From the NCBI RefSeq assembly GCF_001984175.1, contig NZ_MTQP01000067.1, forward strand, positions 62,001 through 126,000: a stretch of 64,000 nt of DNA, given 5' to 3'. The position numbers and the translations under genes are program-made. This DNA comes from Saccharothrix sp. ALI-22-I (GTDB lineage Bacteria > Actinomycetota > Actinomycetes > Mycobacteriales > Pseudonocardiaceae). The notes below the pieces were generated by a model. The model was not told where the DNA came from, ran no database searches, and saw only the letters and a list, made by a program, of their open reading frames with translations. Positions 56,143 to 64,000 of the stretch are shown here, piece by piece. The number at the start of each line of letters is the position of its first letter. Position 1 is the stretch's first letter.

Positions 56143-56781
56143 TTAGTCCTTGCGGCCGGTGGTGGCGATGGTCACGCCGAGGCCGATCATGGTCAGGCCG
56201 CCGAAGCCACCGACCAGGGCCAGGCGGCGCGGGGAGCGGGCGAACCAGTCACGCGCGGTGGCGGCGACCAGGCCCCACACGCTGTCGGAGGCCAAGGCGA
56301 TGATGTTGAAGATGAGACCCAGCAGCAGCATCTGAGCCACCACGTGGCCCTGGGCCCGGTCCACGAACTGGGGCAGCACGGCGGCGAAGAAGACAATGGT
56401 CTTGGGGTTGGCCACGCCGACGGCGAAGCCCTCCCACAACGTGCGCAGGCCGCCGTGCGCCGGACCGCCGCCGTTGAACGAGGCGTGCAACGCCCCGCGC
56501 TGCCGCACCGCCTTCACCCCGAGGTACACCAGGTACGCGGCGCCGACGAGTTTCAGGGTCGTGAACACGATCGCCGAACGCTCCACGATCGCCCCCACGC
56601 CGACCGCGACAGCCACGACGGCCGCGTAGGCCCCGAGCGTGTTACCCAGCACCGTGATCAGCGCGGCCCGCTTGCCCTGCGCCAACGCCCGCCCCACCAC
56701 GAACAGCACGCTCGGCCCGGGGATCACGATCAGCAGGAACGACATGGCCGCGAAGGCCAGCAGCCGGTCAGTGGACACCAT
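56143..56781 (-). CDS. LysE family exporter
   Basis: A 212-aa membrane protein with six hydrophobic segments. LysE/RhtB motifs are FLLIVIPGPSVLFVVGRALAQG at the start, GNTLGAYAAVVAV, LKLVGAAYLVYLGVKAVR, and FAVGVANPKTIVFFAAVLPQFV. These pumps export amino acids or analogues. It starts at GTG/ATG 56781 and stands between repeat array 5 and the BKACE-like gene on the same strand. Confidence 0.9.
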   Translation of the reverse strand: MVSTDRLLAFAAMSFLLIVIPGPSVLFVVGRALAQGKRAALITVLGNTLGAYAAVVAVAVGVGAIVERSAIVFTTLKLVGAAYLVYLGVKAVRQRGALHASFNGGGPAHGGLRTLWEGFAVGVANPKTIVFFAAVLPQFVDRAQGHVVAQMLLLGLIFNIIALASDSVWGLVAATARDWFARSPRRLALVGGFGGLTMIGLGVTIATTGRKD

Positions 56782-56827
56782 GCGGTCAACGAAACCACGC
56801 CGACACCCGCGCTACCAGCGCTTTTCT

Positions 56828-57535
56828 TCAGCCGGCCAGCTTCACGAGCTGCGCGTTGTCGAGAGCACGCGTGCCGTCACGGGCGGTGAGCGTGTCCTCC
56901 AGGCCGATGCGGGTGTCGAGCCCGTGTGACAACGCGTAGTCGAGGATCGGCCACGCGCTGTCATCCTCACCGTGCAGCAGGATCGGGACGCCGAGCGGCG
57001 CGAGCAGGTCGAGCAGCCGTTCGGCGTGGCCCGTCGTCTCCCCCGGCCGCACCTCGGCCAGCACCCGGATCGTGCCCTCCGGCACACCGGCGTCCAACAG
57101 GGTCCGCGCCGCCTGCCCGTGGAACACGCCCAGCTCGATGCCGATGCCCGCGTCGCGCAACGCGGCGGCGGTGTCGAGCCAACCGTCCTCGTGCACGTTG
57201 ACCGAGGCGAAGTCTGGACGTCCGGCGGCCAGGCCCGCCCACCCGCGCACCAGTTCGGCCCGCCGGACCGGGTCCGGCACGATCCACGCGGCCGTCGTAA
57301 CGCCGATCTCCACGTGCGGCAAAGCGGCCCGCACCACGGCGACCGCGGTGGCGACCTCCGGACCGGCCAGCACCTCCAGGCCCACCACGTCACGCGGGTG
57401 CAGGTGGAACGACGTGACGCCCAGCTCGGCGCACTCCGCGGCGGCAGCCGCCAGCTGCTGCGGGGTGATCGGCACACTAGGGTGACTGCCCGGCTCGCGG
57501 GCACCGTTCAGACAAGCCTGGAGCACGAAACCCAC
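56828..57535 (-). CDS. BKACE-family (3-keto-5-aminohexanoate cleavage) protein
   Basis: A 235-aa protein of the beta-keto acid cleavage enzyme family (PF05853). It has LQACLNGAREPGSHPSVPIT near the start, FHLHPRD (HxH metal ligands), FASVNVHEDG, ELGVFHG, ILLHGEDDSAWP and GLEDTL. It is shorter than the usual 270-300 aa, so the C-terminal part is trimmed, but metal-binding residues are retained. Substrates differ among subfamilies and cannot be read here. About 45 bp upstream of the LysE gene on the same strand, so cotranscription is possible. Confidence 0.85.
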   Translation of the reverse strand: MGFVLQACLNGAREPGSHPSVPITPQQLAAAAAECAELGVTSFHLHPRDVVGLEVLAGPEVATAVAVVRAALPHVEIGVTTAAWIVPDPVRRAELVRGWAGLAAGRPDFASVNVHEDGWLDTAAALRDAGIGIELGVFHGQAARTLLDAGVPEGTIRVLAEVRPGETTGHAERLLDLLAPLGVPILLHGEDDSAWPILDYALSHGLDTRIGLEDTLTARDGTRALDNAQLVKLAG

Positions 57536-57561
57536 CGAACCACAAGGTGTTGGATACCGCC

Positions 57562-57972
57562 ATGCCGACGCTGACCTCAGCCCTGCTGCGCCACCACGCG
57601 GGCGCCAAGTCGTACTGGCGCGGGCTGACCTACCGGGACGCCGTGGTCGAGCTGACCGTGCGCTCCCGGCACGTGGAGGCCGTCGTGACCGGCGCGGCCG
57701 AGTACCGGGTGACGTTGGAGTGGGAGGACACCCACCTGGCGGGCGACTGCTCGTGCCCGTACGGGTCGCAGGGTTTCTTCTGCAAGCACTGCGTCGCGGT
57801 CGGCCTGGTGCTGCTGGAGCGCGGCCTCACCGTGCCGCCGCCGGACGCGGAGGACGAGGAGCTGCGCGTCCGGCTCGCCGAACTGGACCACGCGACGCTG
57901 GTGGAGCTGCTCTACGACCGGGCGTCGCGGGACCGGTCGCTGCGCGACGAGATCATGCGAGTTCGAGGCTGA
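57562..57972 (+). CDS. SWIM zinc-finger protein
   Basis: A 136-aa protein. The ATG at 57562 is used; a GTG five codons earlier (57547) is in frame. The N-terminal part (SYWRGLTYRDAVVELTVRSR) is followed by the SWIM motif CSCPYGSQGFFCKHCVAVGL (C-x-C-...-C-x-H). An acidic helical C-terminus follows (VRLAELDHATLVELLYDRA). SWIM fingers bind DNA or proteins. Convergent with the GNAT gene, 20-bp overlap at the 3' ends. Confidence 0.85.
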   Translation: MPTLTSALLRHHAGAKSYWRGLTYRDAVVELTVRSRHVEAVVTGAAEYRVTLEWEDTHLAGDCSCPYGSQGFFCKHCVAVGLVLLERGLTVPPPDAEDEELRVRLAELDHATLVELLYDRASRDRSLRDEIMRVRG

Positions 57973-58459
57973 ACCCGAGCGCGGTCACGTCCGCGCCCGG
58001 CACCGGGTGCCAGTCGCGTTCGGGCAGCCGGCGGAAACCCAGCCGCCGGTAGAGCCGGTGCGCCGTGGTCATGTGCTCGGAACTGCTCATCACCAGCCGA
58101 CGTGCACCGAGTTCCCGCGCCCGCACGATCGCCGCACGCACCAACGCCTCGCCGACACCGCGGCCGCGGGCGGACGGGCTCACCGCGAGCATCCGGAACT
58201 CGACCTCGCCGTCCCGGCTGACCTCCGCGTACGGGGTGCCCGGCCGGACCACCGTGACGGTGCCCAGCACGGTGTTCTCCACGTCCACCGCCACCAGCAG
58301 CTCCGCCTGGTTGGCGCGGGTGCGTGCATCGGCGAGCGTGTCCGCGTACCCGCCGGTGTGGCTGTCTATGTGGCGGTCGGCCTGGTAAGCGGCCACGGTG
58401 ATCGCCCCCGCCGCCGGCCACTCGTCTTCCCTAGCGGGCCTCACCACGATGTCGGCCAT
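57953..58459 (-). CDS. GNAT family N-acetyltransferase
   Basis: A 168-aa acetyltransferase. It has VRPAREDEWPAAGAITVAAY, LAVSPSARGRGVGEALVRAAI (acetyl-CoA motif R/Q-x-x-G-x-G/A), LVMSSSEHMTTAHRLYRRLGF and a C-terminal strand. The ATG 58457-58459 follows GGAGG by 8 nt. Acceptor unknown. 3' overlap with the convergent SWIM gene. Confidence 0.9.
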   Translation of the reverse strand: MADIVVRPAREDEWPAAGAITVAAYQADRHIDSHTGGYADTLADARTRANQAELLVAVDVENTVLGTVTVVRPGTPYAEVSRDGEVEFRMLAVSPSARGRGVGEALVRAAIVRARELGARRLVMSSSEHMTTAHRLYRRLGFRRLPERDWHPVPGADVTALGFSLELA

Positions 58460-58612
58460 CTGGTCCCCCTCCACCCTCGCTGAACCTCCCCGATTGTCGT
58501 CGAAGACAACTGCGCCGGAAGGGTTCGATCAAGGTTTGGGGCCGTTGCGGGCCGGATTCTCCTTCGGTGAACCCTTTCCGCCCGCAAGACTGCGGGGCGC
58601 GATGATGTCGGC

Positions 58613-59065
58613 ATGAGCCTTCCCGGTGCGATCGAACTGCCCGACGGTGCTCTCGTGCGCGGTCGGGGCCTGCGCAAACCGACTCCCGACGGGACCCCTG
58701 ACTACGGGCTCTACCTGGGTTCGCCGCGGATGCGGCGGGCGGTGCTGGCACGCGTGGACGGCCTGCCGTGGCCGCACGAGTGGGTCGAGTGGCCCGACTT
58801 CCGGCTGCCCAAGTCCCCGGAGCGGGCCGTGACGCTGATCCTGGACCTGCACGCGCGGGCCGTGGCCGGTGAACGGGTCGAGGTGGCGTGCGGCGGCGGT
58901 GTCGGGCGGACCGGGACGGTGATCGCGTGCCTCGCCGTGCTGGCGGGCGTTCCTTCGGGTGAAGCGGTGGCGTGGACGCGGGCCCACTACAACCGGCACG
59001 CGGTGGAAACGCCCTGGCAGAAGCGGTGGGTGGCGCGCTTCCCGAACGTGACGTCCCCGCGTTAG
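58613..59065 (+). CDS. Protein-tyrosine/dual-specificity phosphatase-like
   Basis: A 150-aa phosphatase. The P-loop VACGGGVGRTGTVIACL contains the C-x5-R signature (Cys and Arg), and WVEWPDFRLPKS supplies a preceding Asp that may act as general acid. The length suits a minimal cytoplasmic PTP. ATG 58613 gives MSLPGAIELPDG. No partner kinase nearby. About 80 bp before the OtrA-like leader on the same strand. Confidence 0.85.
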   Translation: MSLPGAIELPDGALVRGRGLRKPTPDGTPDYGLYLGSPRMRRAVLARVDGLPWPHEWVEWPDFRLPKSPERAVTLILDLHARAVAGERVEVACGGGVGRTGTVIACLAVLAGVPSGEAVAWTRAHYNRHAVETPWQKRWVARFPNVTSPR

Positions 59066-59145
59066 GCCGCGTTAATCGGTTGCCGGGCCTCCCTGCCGGC
59101 TGCTTTGGTGCTTGGCGTCCCACCGGTCGAGCGAGGAGAAAGCCC

Positions 59146-59256
59146 GTGCGAGCTGTCATGTCCTTCCAGAAGGTCGTAATCGCCTGTCTCGAAGAGGACA
59201 TGACGCTTGGTACGCACACTGAACCTGGGAATCCTGGCGCACGTCGACGCCGGTAA
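59146..59256 (+). CDS. Leader peptide overlapping the OtrA-like gene
   Basis: A 36-codon ORF starting at GTG 59146 with a strong GAGGAGA 7 nt upstream, beginning VRAVMSFQKVVIACLEED. It extends through the start region of the ribosomal protection gene (59207) in another frame. The hairpin carrying the downstream RBS lies inside it. This is the arrangement of translational attenuation in antibiotic-resistance genes, where a drug-stalled ribosome opens the hairpin. The call rests on RBS quality and position. Confidence 0.6.
   Translation: MRAVMSFQKVVIACLEEDMTLGTHTEPGNPGARRRR
59151..59207 (+). promoter_or_regulatory. RBS-sequestering hairpin of OtrA-like gene
   Basis: GTCATGTCC (59155-59163) pairs perfectly with GGACATGAC (59196-59204); flanking AGC/GCT pairs extend it. 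The 3' arm contains the GAGG RBS of the TTG-started gene at 59207. The 5' arm lies within the first codons of the leader peptide. Confidence 0.65.
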
Positions 59257-61162
59257 GACGAGCCTGACCGAGCGGCTGCTCCACGCCGCCGGTGTCATCG
59301 ACGAGGTCGGCAGCGTCGACGACGGCAGCACCCAGACCGACTCGCTGGCCCTGGAACGACAGCGCGGCATCACCATCAAGGCCGCGGTGGTGTCGTTCGA
59401 CGTGGGCGGCACTTCCGTCAACCTGATCGACACACCCGGCCACCCGGACTTCATCGCCGAGGTGGAACGGGTCCTCAGCGTGCTCGACGGCGCGGTGCTG
59501 GTGGTGTCGGCCGTCGAGGGCGTGCAGGCGCAGACCCGCGTGCTGATGCGGGCGTTGCGGCGGTTGCGCATCCCGACGCTGGTCTTCGTGAACAAGATCG
59601 ACCGGGGCGGGGCGCGGCCTTCGTCCGTGCTGCGCGATATCGCCGCTTTCCTGACTCCTTCCGTGGTCGCGATGGGCCGGGTGTGTGACGCCGGAACCCG
59701 TGCGGCTTCCGTCGTGCCGGGCTTCGGGGACGGCACGGTCGAGGTGTTGGCCGAGCACGACGACGCGGTGTTGGCCGCTTACGTCGAGGGTCGGGCGTTG
59801 CCGTATCCCGGTCCGGTGGTGGCGGCGCAGACGCGGCGGTGCGCGGTGCACCCGGTGTACTTCGGTTCGGCCATCACGGGCGCGGGCGTGCCGGAGTTGG
59901 TGGCGGGTGTGGCGGCGTTCCTGCCCGCGTCGTCCGGTGATGCCGACGGGCCCGTGTCCGGGTCGGTGTTCAAGGTGGAGCGCGGGCCGGCCGGTGAGCG
60001 GATCGCGTTCGTGCGGATGTTCTCCGGGACGGTGCGGGTGCGTGACCGGGTTCAGGTTCGTGACGAGGAGAAGGTCACCGCGATCAGCGTGTTCGCCCAG
60101 GGGGCCGCGGTGCGCTGTGGCGCTGTTCGCGCGGGTCAGGTGGCGAAGCTGTGGGGGCTGGAGGACGTCCGGATCGGTGACGCGATCGGCGTTCCGCCTT
60201 CCTCCCGCGAGCACCGGTTCGCGCCGCCGACGTTGGAGACGGTCGTCGTGCCGTCGCGTTCTTCCGATCGTGGGGCGTTGCACGCGGCGTTGACGCAGCT
60301 GGCCGAGCAGGACCCGTTGATCAACCTGCGGCACGACGGCGTGGAGACGTGGGTGTCGCTGTACGGGGAGGTGCAGAAGGAGGTCGTGCAGGCGACGTTG
60401 GCCGCCGAGTACGGGCTTGAGGTGGAATTCCGCGAGACGACCACCATCTGCCTGGAGCGGCCTGTCGGGGTCGGGTCGGCGGTGGAGTTCATCAAGCAGG
60501 GCGACAACCCGTTCCTCGCCACGGTGGGGTTGCGGGTGGAGCCGGGCGACGGGGTGACGTTCCGGCTGGGCGTCGAGTTGGGGTCGATGCCGTCGGCGTT
60601 CTTCACGGCGGTCGAGGAGACCGTGCGGGAGACGTTGGGGCAGGGGTTGTGCGGGTGGCAGGTCAGTGATTGCGCGGTGACGATGACGCACGCGGGGTAT
60701 TGGGCTCGGCAGTCGCACGCGCACGGGACGTTCGACAAGAGCATGTCCAGCACGGCGGGTGACTTCCGGTTGCTGACGCCGTTGGTGCTGCTTGCTGCTT
60801 TGCGTTCGGCCGGGACCGAGGTGCTGTCGCCCGTGCACCGGTTCTGGTTGGAGGTGCCGAGTGATGTGCTCGGTGTGCTGACGCCGGCGATGGCCCGGGT
60901 GCGGGCGGTGCTGTTGAGCACCGTGGCGCGCGGGCGGACGACGGTGGTGGAGGGCGACATCCCGGCCGCGTTCGTGCACGAGTTCCAGCGGAAGCTGCCC
61001 GCGCTGACCCGTGGTGAGGGTGTGTTGGAGACGTCTTTTTCGCACTACGCCCCGGTACGGGGTTCGGCGCCTGAGGGTTCGGCGCCCGTTCGTGAGCGGA
61101 CCGACCAGAACCCGCTCAACCGCAAGGAATACCTGCTGCGCGTGACGCGGCGGACCGACTGA
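59207..61162 (+). CDS. OtrA/TetM-like ribosomal protection GTPase
   Basis: A 651-aa elongation-factor-G-like GTPase. G1 is LGILAHVDAGKTSLTERLL, G2/G3 include GITIKAAVVSFD and LIDTPGHPDF, G4 is FVNKIDRGG. The remaining domains match tetracycline ribosomal protection proteins of actinomycetes (Otr(A) type), with INLRHDGVETWVSLYGEVQK and the ECxVT-region analogue CAVTMTHAGYW near the end. It dislodges tetracyclines from the ribosome in characterised relatives; resistance in this organism is inferred. It starts TTG 59207. A methyltransferase follows 11 bp downstream. Confidence 0.88.
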   Translation: MVRTLNLGILAHVDAGKTSLTERLLHAAGVIDEVGSVDDGSTQTDSLALERQRGITIKAAVVSFDVGGTSVNLIDTPGHPDFIAEVERVLSVLDGAVLVVSAVEGVQAQTRVLMRALRRLRIPTLVFVNKIDRGGARPSSVLRDIAAFLTPSVVAMGRVCDAGTRAASVVPGFGDGTVEVLAEHDDAVLAAYVEGRALPYPGPVVAAQTRRCAVHPVYFGSAITGAGVPELVAGVAAFLPASSGDADGPVSGSVFKVERGPAGERIAFVRMFSGTVRVRDRVQVRDEEKVTAISVFAQGAAVRCGAVRAGQVAKLWGLEDVRIGDAIGVPPSSREHRFAPPTLETVVVPSRSSDRGALHAALTQLAEQDPLINLRHDGVETWVSLYGEVQKEVVQATLAAEYGLEVEFRETTTICLERPVGVGSAVEFIKQGDNPFLATVGLRVEPGDGVTFRLGVELGSMPSAFFTAVEETVRETLGQGLCGWQVSDCAVTMTHAGYWARQSHAHGTFDKSMSSTAGDFRLLTPLVLLAALRSAGTEVLSPVHRFWLEVPSDVLGVLTPAMARVRAVLLSTVARGRTTVVEGDIPAAFVHEFQRKLPALTRGEGVLETSFSHYAPVRGSAPEGSAPVRERTDQNPLNRKEYLLRVTRRTD

Positions 61163-61173
61163 CAACGGAGGCA

Positions 61174-61950
61174 GTGTTGCCCAGTCCCTCTTCATCTTCA
61201 TCTTCATCTTCGTCCAGCTACGACGTAATCGGCGACCCAGCCTTCTTCGGCCGTGTGTGGGCAGAGGACTACGACACCGGAACCGAGCTGGACCCGACCC
61301 CCGCAGTCGACTTCCTGGCGTCGGTAGCCGGCGGCGGAAGGACCTTGGAACTAGCCATCGGCACCGGCCGCGTGGGACTGCCGTTGGCCGCACGCGGCGT
61401 GCCCGTGGAGGGGGTCGAGGGATCGGAGTTGATGGCGGCCAAACTCGCGGCCAAACCGGGCGGCGCGGACGTGCCGGTGACGATCGGCGACATGGCCGAC
61501 GTCCCCGCGTCCGGCCGCTTCACGTTGGTGTACCTGGTGTTCAACACGATCTTCAACCTGGTGGACGTGCGGCGGCAGGCCGACTGCTTCACGAACGTGG
61601 CACAGGTCCTGGAGCCGGACGGCGCTTTCGTGATCGAAACCTACGTCCCCGACCCGTCCCGCTTCCCGAACGGCAAACGGGTCCAGGCCCTGTGGGCGGA
61701 CGCGGAATCAGCGGCAATCGAGGTGTACGACGTCGACCTGGCGGCACAGCGTTTCGTCAGCCAGAAAGTCATCTTCACCGCAGACGGCATCCGCCTGAAG
61801 CCACACGCCCAGCGCTACACCTTCCCCAGCGAGCTGGACCTGATGGCGGAGCGAGCCGGACTGCGACTAGCCGAGCGTTACGAGTCCTGGGACCGCCGCC
61901 CGTTCACCGGCAGCAGCCCAAGCCACGTATCGGTCTACCGACCGACGTAA
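61174..61950 (+). CDS. Class I SAM-dependent methyltransferase
   Basis: A 258-aa methyltransferase starting GTG 61174, GGAGGCA just upstream. An unusual Ser run (ten residues, DNA repeat TCTTCA at about 61187-61215) near the N-terminus precedes the Rossmann fold: TLELAIGTGRVGLPLAARG (motif I), VEGVEGSELMAAKL, ADVPASGRFTLVYLVFNTIF, and AFVIETYVPDPSRF. Eleven bp after the OtrA-like stop, so coexpressed. Possibly acts on rRNA, a small molecule or a nearby metabolite; cannot be told. Confidence 0.85.
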   Translation: MLPSPSSSSSSSSSSYDVIGDPAFFGRVWAEDYDTGTELDPTPAVDFLASVAGGGRTLELAIGTGRVGLPLAARGVPVEGVEGSELMAAKLAAKPGGADVPVTIGDMADVPASGRFTLVYLVFNTIFNLVDVRRQADCFTNVAQVLEPDGAFVIETYVPDPSRFPNGKRVQALWADAESAAIEVYDVDLAAQRFVSQKVIFTADGIRLKPHAQRYTFPSELDLMAERAGLRLAERYESWDRRPFTGSSPSHVSVYRPT

Positions 61951-61974
61951 CGCTGTACCGGCCGGTACAGCGGC

Positions 61975-62245
61975 GGGTCGGCGGGTCGGCGGGTCGAACG
62001 GCTTGGCGAGGTCAGGTGCGACGCGACGCGACGGGACGGCACGGCGCGGGAGGGGGCGCGACGCGGCGGGACGGCGCAGGACACGACGCGACGGGACGGG
62101 GTGCCATGCGACGCGGCGAGGTGGCGCAGGACGCGGCGCGGCGGGCGGGTGGCGCAGGACGCGGCGGGCGGGTGGCGCAGGGCGGCGGGCGAGGCGGGGT
62201 GGCGCAGGGCGGATGGCGCGGGGCGGCCCGAGCGCTGGATCCGCG
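61975..62245. repeat. Low-complexity G/C-rich imperfect tandem repeats
   Basis: A 270-bp stretch with CGACGCGACGGGACGG-like and GGTGGCGCAGGACGCGGC-like units repeated imperfectly (about 24-28 bp). Base composition differs sharply from neighbouring genes (G-rich plus strand). It has no convincing ORF and lies directly after the methyltransferase stop. Confidence 0.75.
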
Positions 62246-62581
62246 TGCCCGGCCCGTTCGCCGCCCGGTTCCTGGACCACACGTTCGACACCACTTGGGA
62301 GGCACGCTATTGGGAGCGTTGTCCGGGCCGGTCGTGGCGGTCGGATCGGATCGGATCGGTCCGGCCTGGGTGGGTCGTGGCGGGGTAGTCGGGTCTGGCA
62401 GGGGGTGGGGCGGGAGAGGCGGTCGGAGTGGGCGGGTGGTTGGTGCGGGCCTCTTTGTTTCAACCGACGTTTCAGGTTGTCGGTAACGGTGTTTTTTGTA
62501 GGTCCTCGGGGCATGATCACTCGATCGTGTACCGCCTTCGTGGGGGAAAGCGCAGGTCAGGGGCTGGATGGGAGGTGGGGA
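62246..62581. other. Intergenic region before ligA end, possible fragment
   Basis: About 335 bp between the low-complexity stretch and the ligA stop. One plus-strand frame near 62240-62340 reads RWIRVPGPFAARFLDH and TFDTTWEARYWERCPG, which looks protein-like but is isolated and may be a decayed remnant. A short accgac/gtcggt stem followed by TTTTTT lies at 62463-62497. No gene called. Confidence 0.4.

Positions 62582-64000
<1,419 letters not shown>

Overview
The window is a high-GC actinobacterial chromosome segment. Codon use, many GTG/TTG starts, MocR/NdgR-type regulators, F420 biosynthesis, DUF397 and CHAT proteins and an OtrA-like ribosomal protection protein all point to Actinobacteria, most likely a Pseudonocardiaceae genus such as Saccharothrix, Lentzea or Actinosynnema (inference). 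The backbone order ddl - gpsA - plsC - cofC - ppk - mutT1 - hupB - leuD - leuC - IclR - gltX ... leuB - serA ... ilvC - ilvN - ilvB ... gatB - gatA - gatC ... ligA resembles, from memory, the Mycobacterium tuberculosis Rv2981c-Rv3014c block. Most of the window is therefore conserved core with lineage-specific insertions.

0-7 kb: the 5' end of ddl; a divergent MocR/PdxR regulator and flavin split-barrel gene; a sulfur cassette (cysteine dioxygenase, a 26-aa cysteine leader peptide, cystathionine gamma-lyase); gpsA-plsC; and cofC. 7-15 kb: ppk-mutT1, hupB, leuCD divergent from an IclR regulator, tRNA-Glu and tRNA-Gln. 15-25 kb: an HAD hydrolase, gltX, an FAD monooxygenase, an FAH-family gene, citramalate synthase behind a Val-Ile-Ile-Ile leader and attenuator, a riboswitch-controlled corrinoid-type ABC importer, and leuB. 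25-42 kb: a secreted subtilase, serA, a glycosyltransferase, a scar of two broken genes, the ilvB-ilvN-ilvC operon behind a leader and attenuator, VKOR, ilvD and DoxX. 42-56 kb: a 2-hydroxyacid dehydrogenase, hydrolase, sugar dehydrogenase lipoprotein, M14 peptidase, a TPR-CHAT protease-like protein paired with a small repeat peptide, and gatCAB. 56-64 kb: LysE exporter, BKACE-like enzyme, SWIM protein, GNAT, phosphatase, an OtrA-like GTPase behind a translational-attenuation leader, a methyltransferase, and ligA (cut by the window edge).

Branched-chain amino acid synthesis is the main theme. cimA, leuCD, leuB, ilvBNC and ilvD are all present, and the sequence shows three layers of control: two peptide attenuators and an NdgR-type operator. 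gltX, tRNA-Glu, tRNA-Gln and gatCAB together suggest the indirect Gln-tRNA route.

The most novel-looking items are the TPR-CHAT plus GGPYKPT-repeat peptide pair with its own palindrome; arrays of 22-bp units at gene 3' ends in five places; and RNA or peptide leaders upstream of the cysteine dioxygenase, cimA and otrA-like genes.
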